Shown: positions 51,928-63,709, counted from the stretch's first letter. The stretch: 64,000 nucleotides of DNA from Kribbella sp. VKM Ac-2568 (GCF_004345365.1 NZ_SLVF01000010.1:62001-126000), one strand, 5' to 3'. Translations and numbers: made by a program. The notes: generated by a model from the sequence alone, not told the origin.

Positions 51928-51943
51928 TCGAATATGCTTTCGA
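51928..51943. promoter_or_regulatory. LexA-type (SOS) box candidate between uvrA and a DinB-like gene
   Basis: TCGAATATGCTTTCGA is TCGAA-N6-TTCGA, matching the actinobacterial SOS consensus TCGAAC-N4-GTTCGA at all but the two bases next to the spacer. It lies 171 bp before the chosen uvrA start (72 bp after it is ATG 52015) and 13 bp before the divergent gene. uvrA is a classical SOS gene, so repression by LexA is likely (inference). Confidence 0.6.
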
Positions 51944-52098
51944 AGAGGCTGCATCCTGGCCGTCGGAGACTTCGCGGAAGTTTTTGTCGGAGGGCCTCGT
52001 TAGCATGATCGGGCATGTCCCCGGAGCGTGTCGGGAAGCCTGCTGCTGGGCACCCGGAGCGTCCCACGAAACCCTCGAGAACGGCTGAGAGTGAGCTT

Positions 52099-55175
<3,077 letters not shown>

Positions 55176-55182
<7 letters not shown>

Positions 55183-55212
55183 CGGTACAGGTTCACGCGC
55201 TAGCAGTACAGG
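55176..55212 (+). repeat. Direct repeat at the uvrA stop codon
   Basis: gcgctagcggtacagg and gcgctagcagtacagg occur 21 bp apart with one mismatch; the first contains the uvrA TAG stop. It looks like a small tandem duplication. Confidence 0.7.
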
Positions 55213-55222
55213 GATCAACCGT

Positions 55223-55249
55223 CGGCCAGGAGCGTCATGCTCCTGGCCG
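55223..55249 (+). terminator. Hairpin terminator after uvrA
   Basis: An 11-bp perfect stem (cggccaggagc with gctcctggccg) and the five-base loop gtcat, 40 bp after the stop, followed by cgttgcattt. Confidence 0.8.
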
Positions 55250-55343
55250 GCGTTGCATTTATGGCCGATGGTGCAGTCCTGGCGAACCCTTCACCGTCTA
55301 GATTTGGGCGCGCATTGTGTTCGGTCCGGATGAAGGGGAGTAC

Positions 55344-55496
55344 GTGTCGCGCCAGTACGACACGCAGCTGATCGAGTCGGTGGCGGTGCGCCGCAGGCGT
55401 CGGCGGGAAGCCTGGCTGTTCGGTTCGGCCCGATCGCGGAACACCCTCGACGAGGGTGTCACCAAGCTGTTCGCGAGCGCGGCGGTGGCCACCGGC
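55344..55496 (+). pseudogene. Truncated small membrane protein gene, possibly type-VII-secretion-associated
   Basis: A GTG after AAGGGGAG opens a frame reading VSRQYDTQLIESVAVRRRRR and then EAWLFGSARSRNTLDEGVTK and LFASAAVAT. The pattern (basic segment, then the start of a hydrophobic helix) resembles short proteins found in actinobacterial ESX/type VII loci, from memory and unverified. The helix is cut after about five residues, where the sequence changes abruptly to a Pro/Gln-rich stretch in another frame. It therefore looks like the front half of a small membrane protein fused by deletion to another gene. No stop is met at the junction. Confidence 0.5.
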
Positions 55497-56243
55497 GCCG
55501 TACCAGCAGCAGTACCCTCAACCGCCGACGCAGCAGGCCCGCCGCGGCAGCAGCCCGCGCAGTGGGAGCAGCCACCCGCAGGTGACGGGAGTTGGAACGC
55601 GCCGCCGCAGCAGGCGAGCTCGTGGGACAACCCGGCGCCTGACGGGGGACCGGACGCGCACGCGTACGCGTACCAGGATCCGCTGGCCGGGCCGTTGCCG
55701 GTGGCAACTGGTTCGGTCGGGCTGCAGCACGAGGACCGGACCGGGCGGCTTCCTGCGCCGGATCGGCCGGTTCGCCGCGGAGGCGGCCTACATCGCCGGC
55801 GCCTCGGGCCGGATGCAACGCGACGTGGAGAACATCGCGATCATCCGCCGCCCGATCGGAATCGGCCGGATGATCGGCGTGATCGGCGCGGTGCCGCTGA
55901 GCGGGACGTCGATCGTCACCGCGCTGCTCGCCGACGCGCTCGCCTCGCAGCGGACCGACATCGTGCTGGCTGTCGACGCGTTCCCGCGCGAGGGCAAGCT
56001 GACCCACCGGCTCGACCAGGGCTGGTCCAGAAGGGCCTGGTGATCATCGCCGAAGGCCAGCTGAACGACCCGGAGCCGGTGCGCTGGCTGCAGTCGGCGA
56101 TGTCCGACCGCGGTCTCGGCTACGTCGTCCTCCCGTACGACGAGCATCTCGGCCACGCCTGGCCACTGCGTCCCGAGCAGCTCGAACCGGCCACCCGCCG
56201 GGCCGTCCTCGAGTTCGCCGCCCGCCTGGTGGAGCGCGGCCAC
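55497..56243 (+). pseudogene. Frameshifted MinD/ParA-like ATPase remnant
   Basis: Pieces of one protein lie in changing frames: a Pro/Gln-rich linker (PPAPYQQQYPQPPTQQ in frame 1, then QWEQPPAGDGSWNAPPQQAS in frame 3), an ATPase-like part (GFLRRIGRFAAEAAYIAG, RMIGVIGAVPLSGTSIVTA, TDIVLAVDAFPREGKLTHRL in frame 1) and a C-terminal part (GLVIIAEGQLNDPEPVRWLQ and RGLGYVVLPYDEHLGHAW in frame 3). The middle segment resembles MinD/ParA P-loop proteins of type VII secretion loci with a loop GAVPLSGTS lacking the Lys. A block is missing between DQGWS and VQKGLV. At least three frame changes and a missing core make this a decayed gene. The last frame stays open into the Rieske gene. Confidence 0.6.
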
Positions 56244-56396
56244 CCACTGACTTTCCGCAATTTTCGGCATCGTGATGAACCGTTGTGCCGATCCGCTCGT
56301 TCGTCGAGGTATGGCCTGGTTTGGTCAGGTCGGGTAGAAAGCAAAGAAGCAGAGCGTTCAACTACTTTCCCAGCAGGCTCTTGGAGGTTCAGATTC

Positions 56397-56939
56397 ATGA
56401 GCGACGAAAGAACGGCCGAACTCGCCAAGGCGATCGACACACTGCGTGACCGGCGGGCGGTGCTCCGGGGTGCCGCGGTGGCCGGTCTCGCCGGCGTCAG
56501 TGTGCCGCTCCTCGCCGGGTGCGGTGGCGGCGACGAGGCGGGCAGTACGCCGTCGAGCACCGGCTCCAGCTCGGCCCCGACCTCGGCCCCGACGTCGGCA
56601 CCGTCTTCGGCGCCTTCCTCGGCCGGTACTCCGAGCAGCGGTGGCGGGGGAGCGGTGCTCGGTCCGGTGTCGGACGTCCCGGTGGGCGGCGGGATGGTCT
56701 TCCAGGACGCGAAGATCGTGGTCACCCAGCCGACAGCCGGCCAGTACAAGGGGTTCACAGCGGTCTGCACGCACGGGGGCTGCATCGTCCGGACGGTGGA
56801 GAACAACACCATCAACTGCCCGTGCCACGGCAGCAAGTACAACGCCACCGACGGCAGCGTCGTCGCCGGTCCGGCCCCGGCGCCGCTCGCGGCGGTCCCG
56901 GTGGCGGTCGACGGCTCGAACATCGTCGCGTCCGCCTGA
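56397..56939 (+). CDS. Rieske 2Fe-2S Tat lipoprotein
   Basis: A 180-residue exported Rieske protein. The N-terminus has RDRRAVLRGAAVAGLAG, a twin-arginine-type signal, and a lipobox ending in Cys42, so it should be exported folded with its cluster and anchored by lipid. A Ser/Pro-rich linker follows (residues ~50-85). The cluster is bound by CTHGGC and CPCHGS, with the Cys and His ligands and disulfide cysteines of high-potential Rieske proteins. Single-domain Rieske lipoproteins next to uvrC are common in actinobacteria; their electron partner is not known. The ATG at 56397 follows GGAGG. Confidence 0.9.
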   Translation: MSDERTAELAKAIDTLRDRRAVLRGAAVAGLAGVSVPLLAGCGGGDEAGSTPSSTGSSSAPTSAPTSAPSSAPSSAGTPSSGGGGAVLGPVSDVPVGGGMVFQDAKIVVTQPTAGQYKGFTAVCTHGGCIVRTVENNTINCPCHGSKYNATDGSVVAGPAPAPLAAVPVAVDGSNIVASA

Positions 56940-56982
56940 CAGACCGTCCTCTGATCGGCTGTAGGGGACCGGTCGAGGATCT

Positions 56983-57016
56983 GCGAAAGGCCCGGTCAGG
57001 TGGCCGGGCCTTTCGC
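56983..57016. terminator. Bidirectional hairpin terminator
   Basis: A 13-bp perfect stem (gcgaaaggcccgg with ccgggcctttcgc) and eight-base loop between the convergent Rieske and subtilase genes. Confidence 0.85.
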
Positions 57017-57041
57017 GTTCAGCTAGGGGGACTCCGCTGGA

Positions 57042-58280
57042 TCAGCTCTGGGTCGGGTCGACCGCGCCGACGAAGAGGAGCTTGTTCGGCGAGCCGGTGC
57101 CCGGGTCACCGACCTTGTCCGGAGTCGCCGCGCCGACCAGAGCGGTGGCCACGTCCGCCGGGGTGGCGTCGGGGTGCGCGCTCAGGTAGAGGGCGATGCC
57201 ACCCGCCACGTGTGGGGTCGCCATCGACGTCCCGCTCATCTTGGCCGTCGAGTCCGGCGCTGTGATGTCGACCGACTCGACGTCGACGCCAGGCGCGAAC
57301 AAGTCGACGCAGGTGCCCCAGTCGGAGAAGGTCGCCTTGGCGTCCTGGTCGTCGGTCGCGCCGACGGTGATCGCGGAGGGCTCCTTCGACGGCGAACCAC
57401 CGCAGGCGTCGGAGCTGTCGTTGCCGGCAGCAACCGCGTAGGTGACACCGGAGTCGACGGAGGCCTTCACCGCGGCGTCCAGAGCCTCGTCGGCGCCACC
57501 GCCGAGGCTCATGTTCGCGACGGCCGGTTTCTTCGCGTTGGCCGTCACCCACTCGATGCCCGCGACAACACTCTCGGTCGACCCCGAACCGCTGCAGTCG
57601 AGCACCCGGACACCGAAGACCTTCGCGCCCTTGGCCAGACCGAAGTCCGTGCCCGCGATGGTGCCCGCGACGTGGCTGCCGTGGCCCATGCAGTCGACGC
57701 CGTTCTGCCCGTCGCCGACGGTGTCCGTGCCGACCGAAGCGCGGCCGCCGAAGTCGTTGTGCGCGGCATAGATCCCGGTGTCGATGACGTACACGTTGAC
57801 GTTGTCGGCCGTTGCCGAGGGCTCGAACTTCTGGTCCAGCGGCAGGTCGCGCTGGTCGGTCCGGTCCAGGCCCCACGGCGGGTTGTCCTGGTTCGCGGCG
57901 AATTTCTGGTTCTGCTGGACGAACGCGACCCGCTCGTCAGCGGCCATCTTCTGGGCCTGCTCGGGCGTCATCCTCGCCGAGAATCCCTTGATGCTCGCGT
58001 TGAACTGCTTGCGCACCTTCGCGTCGTACGACGTCGCGAGGCTCTGCGTGGTGGCGCGGGTCGCCGCGGGCGAGCGATTGCCGGACAGGACGACCACGTA
58101 GCTGCCGGGGATCGCGGTCGGGCTGTCCGCGCCGCGGACGGTGGCGGTGTCGCTGGATGGGGCTGTCTGGCTGGCGTCGCTGCCGGCCGCGGTGGCGACC
58201 AGACCGGTGACGGCGAGTGCGGCCGCGGCGGTCGCACCGATCGCGGTCCTCAACCGACGTGGTGTTGTCACTGGGGACAT
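57042..58280 (-). CDS. Secreted subtilisin-like serine protease (S8) with I9 propeptide
   Basis: A 412-residue secreted protease. The signal peptide covers residues ~1-35. An I9 inhibitor propeptide follows (SYVVVLSGNRSP ... KGFSARMTPEQAQKMA). The catalytic triad is Asp in VYVIDTGIY, His in GHGSHVAGTIAG and Ser in SGTSMATPHVAGG. The oxyanion Asn is in AAGNDSSDACGG. Cysteines are few and even in number, as in secreted actinobacterial subtilases. It lacks the C-terminal membrane anchor of mycosins, so it is probably a free extracellular protease rather than a type VII secretion component, even though a possible type VII remnant is near. Confidence 0.93.
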   Translation of the reverse strand: MSPVTTPRRLRTAIGATAAAALAVTGLVATAAGSDASQTAPSSDTATVRGADSPTAIPGSYVVVLSGNRSPAATRATTQSLATSYDAKVRKQFNASIKGFSARMTPEQAQKMAADERVAFVQQNQKFAANQDNPPWGLDRTDQRDLPLDQKFEPSATADNVNVYVIDTGIYAAHNDFGGRASVGTDTVGDGQNGVDCMGHGSHVAGTIAGTDFGLAKGAKVFGVRVLDCSGSGSTESVVAGIEWVTANAKKPAVANMSLGGGADEALDAAVKASVDSGVTYAVAAGNDSSDACGGSPSKEPSAITVGATDDQDAKATFSDWGTCVDLFAPGVDVESVDITAPDSTAKMSGTSMATPHVAGGIALYLSAHPDATPADVATALVGAATPDKVGDPGTGSPNKLLFVGAVDPTQS

Positions 58281-58518
58281 GGGCGGAACTCCCTCGAGTC
58301 AAGCGCGGGCCCGTTGCCTCACGCTCAGGTCCTGCGCATCTACCCTGAGCTACAAGTTACGGACGGCGCCCATCCCAATCGGGGGTCAGACGTGCGGTAT
58401 GACGCAAGCCGCAACACGATCTCCGCGCGATCGCAAACATGACAGCGCCGGCGCCGTGGTGACGGCCGTCCGGCGGTGCCGCGGTGGGGCTGTCGGCGGG
58501 GCGAACTAGGCTGGCTCG

Positions 58519-60546
58519 GTGGCTGATCCTTCCTCCTATCGCCCTGCCCCGGGGTCGATTCCCGATTCCCCTGGCGTGTACCGCTTCAGCGATGCCGCCG
58601 GGCGGGTGATCTACGTCGGCAAGGCGAAGAATCTGCGCGCCCGGCTGTCGTCGTACTTCCAGGACCTGGTCAACCTGCACCCGCGGACCCAGTCGATGGT
58701 GACGACCGCGGCGAAGGTCGACTGGACGGTGGTGGCCAACGAGGTCGAGTCTCTGCAACTGGAGTACTCCTGGATCAAGGAGTACGACCCGCGCTTCAAC
58801 GTGAAGTACCGCGACGACAAGTCCTACCCGTGGCTGGCCATCACGCTGAACGAGGACTACCCGCGGGTGATGGTCGGCCGCGGCCAGAAGAAGAAGGGCG
58901 TCCGGTACTTCGGTCCGTACAGCCACGCCTGGGCGATCCGCGAGACGGTCGACCTGCTGCTCCGGGTGTTCCCGATGCGCTCGTGCAGCAAGGGCGTCTT
59001 CAACCGGCACCGCCAGATCGGCCGGCCCTGCCTGCTCGGCTACATCGGCAAGTGCGCCGCGCCGTGCACCGGCCAGGTCAGCCAGGAGGAACACCGCAAG
59101 ATCGTCGACGACTTCTCGGCCTTCCTGTCCGGCCAGACCGCGACGTACGTGCGCCGCCTGGAGCGGGAGATGAAGGCGGCAGCGATCGAGCTCGAGTACG
59201 AGAAGGCCGCCAAGATCCGCGACGACCTCAGCGCGCTGGACAAGGCGCTGGCGAAGAACGCGGTGGTTCTCGGCGACGGCACCGACACGGACGTGATCGC
59301 GTTGTCGGAGGACCCGCTGGAGGTCGCGGTACAGATCTTCTACGTGCGCGGCGGGCGGATTCGCGGTCAGCGTGGCTGGATCGCCGACAAGGCGGACGGT
59401 GACGCGACGACGGCCGACCTGGTCGAGCGGTTCATCCAGCAGACGTACGCGGGGGAGACCTCGGACGCCATCCCGCGGGAGATCCTGGTGCCGACGGTGC
59501 CCGAGGGGGAGGAGGCCCTGGTCGAGTGGCTCTCCGAACTGCGCGGCTCCCGGGTCGCGATCCGGGTCCCGCAGCGGGGCGACAAGAAGGACCTGATGGC
59601 GACCGTCGAGCGCAACGCGCTGCAGACGCTGACCATGCACAAGACGAAGCGGGCCAGCGACCTGACCACCCGCAACCTGGCGCTCGAGGAGATCCAGGCG
59701 GCGCTCGATCTGCCGGAGGCGCCGCTGCGGATGGAGTGTTACGACGTCTCGAACCTGCAGGGCACCGAGGTGGTCGCCTCGATGGTCGTGTTCGAGGACG
59801 GCCTGCCGCGCAAGAGCGAGTACCGGCGGTTCGTGATCAAGGGCGTCGAGGGCCAGAACGACGTCGCGTCGATCGCCGAGGTGCTGACCCGGCGGTTCAA
59901 GCGGCTGCTGGAGGACCGCGCGGACATCCCGGAGGGGGAGGACCCGACGGCGTACCTGGTCGATCCGGAGACCGGCCGGGCGAAGAAGTTCGCCTACACG
60001 CCGGGCCTGGTCGTCGTCGACGGCGGTCCGCCGCAGGTCGCGGCGGCCCGCCAGGCGATGGACGAGCTCGGCCTCGGCGACATCCCGGTCTGCGGTCTGG
60101 CCAAGCGGCTCGAGGAGGTCTGGCTGCCCGACGACGAGGACCCGGTCATCTTCTCCCGTACTTCGGAGGGGCTGTACCTGCTGCAGCGGCTTCGCGACGA
60201 GGCGCACCGGTTCGCCATCACCCACCACCGCAACCGGCGGTCCAAGTCGATGGTCGAGAGCGTGCTGGACGATGTCGCCGGGCTCGGCGAGGTCCGCCGC
60301 AAGACGCTGCTGAAACACTTCGGCTCGTTGAAGAAGTTGCGCCAGGCGAGTGTCGACGAGGTCGCCGCGCTGCCCGGTTTCGGGCGCCGGACCGCCGAGT
60401 CCGTCGTACTGGCAGTGAACTCCGCGGCAACGAAGGCCGACACGTCCCGGGCACCGTCGGTCAACACCGCCACGGGCGAGATACTGGACGACGACGGGCC
60501 GGAGCTTGCCGGTCTGCCTGACGGGGACCTGAACGGGGAGAACTGA
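58519..60546 (+). CDS. uvrC: Excinuclease ABC subunit C
   Basis: A 675-residue nuclease that makes both incisions in nucleotide excision repair. The GIY-YIG domain is at the N-terminus (GVYRFSDAAGRVIYVGKAKN). A UvrB-binding UVR motif lies near residues 205-240 (ELEYEKAAKIRDDLSALDKA), the RNase H-like nuclease domain with VVDGGPPQV and MECYDVSNLQG follows, and two helix-hairpin-helix motifs close the protein (GLGEVRRKTLLKHFGSL, LPGFGRRTAESV). It starts with GTG. No LexA-like box is visible in the upstream region. rapZ follows six bases after the stop. Confidence 0.96.
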   Translation: MADPSSYRPAPGSIPDSPGVYRFSDAAGRVIYVGKAKNLRARLSSYFQDLVNLHPRTQSMVTTAAKVDWTVVANEVESLQLEYSWIKEYDPRFNVKYRDDKSYPWLAITLNEDYPRVMVGRGQKKKGVRYFGPYSHAWAIRETVDLLLRVFPMRSCSKGVFNRHRQIGRPCLLGYIGKCAAPCTGQVSQEEHRKIVDDFSAFLSGQTATYVRRLEREMKAAAIELEYEKAAKIRDDLSALDKALAKNAVVLGDGTDTDVIALSEDPLEVAVQIFYVRGGRIRGQRGWIADKADGDATTADLVERFIQQTYAGETSDAIPREILVPTVPEGEEALVEWLSELRGSRVAIRVPQRGDKKDLMATVERNALQTLTMHKTKRASDLTTRNLALEEIQAALDLPEAPLRMECYDVSNLQGTEVVASMVVFEDGLPRKSEYRRFVIKGVEGQNDVASIAEVLTRRFKRLLEDRADIPEGEDPTAYLVDPETGRAKKFAYTPGLVVVDGGPPQVAAARQAMDELGLGDIPVCGLAKRLEEVWLPDDEDPVIFSRTSEGLYLLQRLRDEAHRFAITHHRNRRSKSMVESVLDDVAGLGEVRRKTLLKHFGSLKKLRQASVDEVAALPGFGRRTAESVVLAVNSAATKADTSRAPSVNTATGEILDDDGPELAGLPDGDLNGEN

Positions 60547-60552
60547 GAACTG

Positions 60553-61419
60553 ATGGACGAGTCGAGCGGCAACCTCATCATCGTGTCCGGCATGTCCGGC
60601 GCGGGACGGAGTTCGGTCGCGGACGTGCTGGAGGACCTCGGCTGGTTCGTGGTGGACAACCTGCCGCCGATGTTCCTCACCACGATCGTGGAGCAGGTGG
60701 TCGGGACCGGCGCTTCGCCCCGGCTGGCGGTGGTCGTGGACGTGCGGACCGGGATGTTCTTCGACGAGCTCGGCTCGGCGATCCAGGACCTGCGGACCAA
60801 GGGGTACCGGCCGGTCACGCTGTTCCTGGAGGCCTCCGACGACGTGATCGTGCGGCGGCAGGAGAGCGTCCGGCGACCGCACCCGCTGCAGGGTGAGGGC
60901 CGGCTGCTGACCGGGATCCAGCGCGAGCGCGAGCTGCTCGGTGACATCCGGGCCGGCGCGGACATGGTGATCGACACCTCCAACCTGAACATCCACCAGC
61001 TCGCCGCGAAGATCGTGAACGCCTTCGGCGAGGAGGAGAACGCCGAGCTGCGCGCGACCGTGGTCTCCTTCGGGTTCAAGTACGGCATCCCGGTGGACGC
61101 CGACGTGGTGGCGGACATGCGCTTCGTGCCGAACCCGTACTGGCAGCCCGATCTGCGCCCGATGACGGGCCAGGACAAACCTGTGTCAGACTTCGTGCTC
61201 GGTCATCCGCTGGCCCAGCAGTTCCTGCAGAACTACGTGGACGTGCTGGACACCCTGCGGACCGGTTATCTGAACGAGGGCAAGCGGTTCGTCACGGTCG
61301 CGATCGGCTGCACCGGTGGGAAGCACCGGAGCGTCGCGATGGCCGAGGAGATCGCTCGCAGGCTGCGGGAGAAGGGGTCACCCACCTTGGTCGTGCACAG
61401 GGATCTGGGGCGGGAGTGA
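60553..61419 (+). CDS. rapZ: RapZ/YvcJ-family nucleotide-binding protein
   Basis: A 288-residue P-loop protein. In E. coli RapZ guides RNase E to the small RNA GlmZ; in Gram-positives the role of the homologue is unclear. The Walker A loop reads GMSGAGRSS, with Arg in place of the usual Lys, which is typical of actinobacterial members. The conserved segments FVVDNLPP, FLEASDDVIVRRQESVRRPHPL and the C-terminal CTGGKHRSVAMAE are intact. It lies between uvrC and yvcK, the normal actinobacterial order. Confidence 0.93.
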   Translation: MDESSGNLIIVSGMSGAGRSSVADVLEDLGWFVVDNLPPMFLTTIVEQVVGTGASPRLAVVVDVRTGMFFDELGSAIQDLRTKGYRPVTLFLEASDDVIVRRQESVRRPHPLQGEGRLLTGIQRERELLGDIRAGADMVIDTSNLNIHQLAAKIVNAFGEEENAELRATVVSFGFKYGIPVDADVVADMRFVPNPYWQPDLRPMTGQDKPVSDFVLGHPLAQQFLQNYVDVLDTLRTGYLNEGKRFVTVAIGCTGGKHRSVAMAEEIARRLREKGSPTLVVHRDLGRE

Positions 61420-61426
61420 CGGCGTA

Positions 61427-62368
61427 GTGTCACGGTCCCCCCGCGTTGTCGCACTGGGTGGCGGGCACGGCCTCGCCGCCTCCCTGTCCGCGCTCCGGCA
61501 GGTCACCGACCAGCTGACCGCGGTCGTGACGGTCGCCGACAACGGCGGCTCGTCCGGCCGGTTGCGCAGTGAGCTCGGCGTGCTGCCACCGGGGGACCTC
61601 CGGATGGCGCTGGCCGCGTTGTGCCGCGACGACGAGTGGGGCCGCACCTGGGCGGACGTGCTGCAACATCGCTTCCGCAGCGACGGCGCCCTGCACGACC
61701 ACGCGGTGGGCAACCTGCTCATCGTGGCCCTGTGGGAGTTGCTGGGCGAGGCCGTCGACGGACTCGACTGGGTGGCCAGACTGCTCGGCGCCCAGGGCCG
61801 CGTGCTGCCGATGTCCGCCGTACCGCTTGACATCACCGCGCGCGTGCTCGGGCTGGATCCCGCGCATCCCGAGGCGATCACGGAGATCCGCGGCCAGACC
61901 GAGGTGGCGACCACCGAGGGACACGTGGTGGACGTCGCGCTCGACCCGGCCGACCCGCCGGCCTGCCCCGAGGCGCTGGTCGCGATCGCGGAGGCCGACT
62001 GGGTCGTCGTGGGTCCGGGATCGTGGTTCACCTCGGTGATCCCGAACCTGCTCGTCCCGGCCTTGTCCCGCGGCCTGCAGGAGACGAGCGCCCGCCGGCT
62101 GCTGACGTTGAACCTGGGCGAGCAGAAGGGCGAGACCGCCGGGTTCTCGCCGGAGACGCACCTCGAAGTACTGGCCGCGCATGCGCCCGACCTGCGGATC
62201 GACGTCGTACTGGCGGATGAGGGGCACGTGCCGGACCCGGCGTCGCTGCAACGTACTGCGGACTCGCTCGGCGCGCACCTGGTGATCGCCGACATCGCCG
62301 ACGAGGAGCGCCACCTGCACCACGACCCCGGCAAACTCGCGAAGATCTACCGCGAGATCTTCGAGTGA
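61427..62368 (+). CDS. yvcK: Gluconeogenesis factor, YvcK/CofD-like
   Basis: A 313-residue protein of the YvcK (GlmR/CuvA) family, which binds UDP-sugars and links carbon status to cell-wall synthesis and shape. Motifs are ALGGGHGLAASLSALR at the N-terminus, TVADNGGSSGRLR, PPGDLRMALAAL, and DWVVVGPGSWFTSVIPNLLV. The GTG at 61427 was chosen because it lies seven bases after rapZ and gives the family N-terminus. In other actinobacteria whiA follows directly; here a two-gene sigma module on the other strand intervenes, and its last gene ends one base from this stop. Confidence 0.93.
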   Translation: MSRSPRVVALGGGHGLAASLSALRQVTDQLTAVVTVADNGGSSGRLRSELGVLPPGDLRMALAALCRDDEWGRTWADVLQHRFRSDGALHDHAVGNLLIVALWELLGEAVDGLDWVARLLGAQGRVLPMSAVPLDITARVLGLDPAHPEAITEIRGQTEVATTEGHVVDVALDPADPPACPEALVAIAEADWVVVGPGSWFTSVIPNLLVPALSRGLQETSARRLLTLNLGEQKGETAGFSPETHLEVLAAHAPDLRIDVVLADEGHVPDPASLQRTADSLGAHLVIADIADEERHLHHDPGKLAKIYREIFE

Positions 62369-62369
62369 G

Positions 62370-63170
62370 TCACTCGGGGTAAACAGGTTTCCGGTCCGCG
62401 TTGTACCCCTGCCAGGGGTTGTAGACGTTCGAGTCGAACCGGGCGAGCTCCCGGCCGTTCGCGTCGTAGTAGATCGCCCAGATGGGCTTGTCCCGCACCT
62501 CGTTGGGGGTCAGCTCGGCGTACCAGAGCAGGAAGCCGTTCTTCACCGTCGCCGGACTGACGATGCCGTCGACCTCGAAGTCGACCGCGGCGACGTTCTT
62601 CGGCACGGTTCCTTCCGCGCCGTCGCGGTCGGTCCACACCACGAAGTCCTGCTGCCACTTGAGGTCTTCGCGCAGGTAGTTGTCGCGAGGAGCGCCGGTG
62701 CCGGCGTTGTCCTGGCAGAACGCCCAGCTCTTGCGGTCGGGAGACACCAGGATCGCGCGGAACCAGGTGCCCTTCGCCTGGTTGACCGCGATCTTCCAGC
62801 CGGTGAGCGATCCCGTGCCACCCCCGGCTTTGCGACTGCCGCGCTGCCACTGCTTGTCCTGCGGCTCGCACCGCTTGATGATCTGCGCGTCGGTGAGGCT
62901 GCTGGGTGGCGGCTGGAGCGGTAGGAGCTTCCCGGTCGCCGGGGGACCGGCCGGCTGGACGCCATTGAGAGGGTTGCCGCTCCCATCCGACCAGGTGGTG
63001 ACGCCGGCGACGACGGCCCCGGCGGTGATCGCCCCGGCCGCGATCACGCCTGCTCGACGCAGTCGCAGGCCGCGCCGTCCCCGGCGTACGACGTCGTCGA
63101 TGGAGTGGTGCAGCGGCTGAGCGGTGTCGTCGGCAGCCCCGGCCAGCAGGTCCTTGATCTCGGTCGTCAT
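62370..63170 (-). CDS. Membrane-anchored protein encoded with a SigE-family sigma factor
   Basis: A 266-residue protein. The N-terminal ~38 residues are cytoplasmic and charged (DLLAGAADDTAQPLHHSIDD, VVRRGRRGLRLRR). A single membrane helix follows (AGVIAAGAITAGAVVAGVTT), then an extracellular domain with two or more Cys (IKRCEPQDKQW, WAFCQDNAG). No named domain is recognisable. The ATG overlaps the sigma-factor stop by four bases, and the topology is that of anti-sigma-like partners of SigE-family factors, so a regulatory role at the membrane is plausible but inferred. Confidence 0.8.
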   Translation of the reverse strand: MTTEIKDLLAGAADDTAQPLHHSIDDVVRRGRRGLRLRRAGVIAAGAITAGAVVAGVTTWSDGSGNPLNGVQPAGPPATGKLLPLQPPPSSLTDAQIIKRCEPQDKQWQRGSRKAGGGTGSLTGWKIAVNQAKGTWFRAILVSPDRKSWAFCQDNAGTGAPRDNYLREDLKWQQDFVVWTDRDGAEGTVPKNVAAVDFEVDGIVSPATVKNGFLLWYAELTPNEVRDKPIWAIYYDANGRELARFDSNVYNPWQGYNADRKPVYPE

Positions 63171-63709
63171 GACAAGACCTCTTCCCGGTCGTCGACGGGC
63201 TCTTCCAGCTCTGGACGATCCAGCACTTCGCGGAGGGTGGCGAGGCCGCGTGAACTTTGGCTCTTGACGGCTCCGACACCGATGCCGAGCACGCTCGCGG
63301 TCTCCTCGAGGCTGAGGTCCGCGTAGTACCGCAGTACGACGCACGCACGTTGGCGCGGCGGTAGTTCCGCCAGCGCCTGGATCACCAGCAGGCGGTCATC
63401 GATCGTTCCGGCCGGGTCCGCGAGCGCCTGGTCGGCCGGCTGGTCGACCGGCCGGCCGACGACGTGCTCGCGGCGCCACGGTCGCTTGGCCTGGTCGAGC
63501 ACGACCGACACGACGGCCTTGTGGGCATAGGTGTTCAGGCCCGCCCGGTGGTCCAGCCGGTGCCACGCCTTGTACACGCGGACCAGTGCGTCCTGGGCAG
63601 CATCCTCGGCCCGGTGCCAGTCCCCGCACATCAGATACGCCGTACGGCGCAACCGGCGTACGGCCGCGGTCGCGAACTCGGTGAAGTCCACCTCGTCCCG
63701 TCTTCGCAT
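63167..63709 (-). CDS. SigE-family (ECF) RNA polymerase sigma factor
   Basis: A 180-residue sigma factor. Region 2 spans RLRRTAYLMCGDWHRAEDAAQ and QDALVRVYKAWHRLD; region 4 is RQRACVVLRYYADLSLEETA followed by SVLGIGVGAVKSQSSRGLATL, the -35-binding helix-turn-helix. It is the same type as the truncated gene at 9806-10172 and shows what that copy has lost. It is co-translated with the membrane protein downstream. Its location between yvcK and whiA, on the opposite strand, breaks an otherwise conserved gene row. The start gives MRRRDEVDFTEFATA. Confidence 0.93.
   Translation of the reverse strand: MRRRDEVDFTEFATAAVRRLRRTAYLMCGDWHRAEDAAQDALVRVYKAWHRLDHRAGLNTYAHKAVVSVVLDQAKRPWRREHVVGRPVDQPADQALADPAGTIDDRLLVIQALAELPPRQRACVVLRYYADLSLEETASVLGIGVGAVKSQSSRGLATLREVLDRPELEEPVDDREEVLS

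Noticed and set aside
55317..56939. A single 540-codon gene ending in the Rieske domain
   Set aside because: The first two thirds change frame several times relative to recognisable protein segments; the Rieske lipoprotein has its own ribosome site, start and signal peptide at 56397.
57042..58280. Mycosin (MycP) of a type VII secretion system
   Set aside because: It has an I9 propeptide and lacks the C-terminal membrane anchor expected of mycosins.
60553..61419. Defective P-loop in RapZ (Arg instead of Lys)
   Set aside because: The GAGRS form is usual for actinobacterial members, so it is not a defect.
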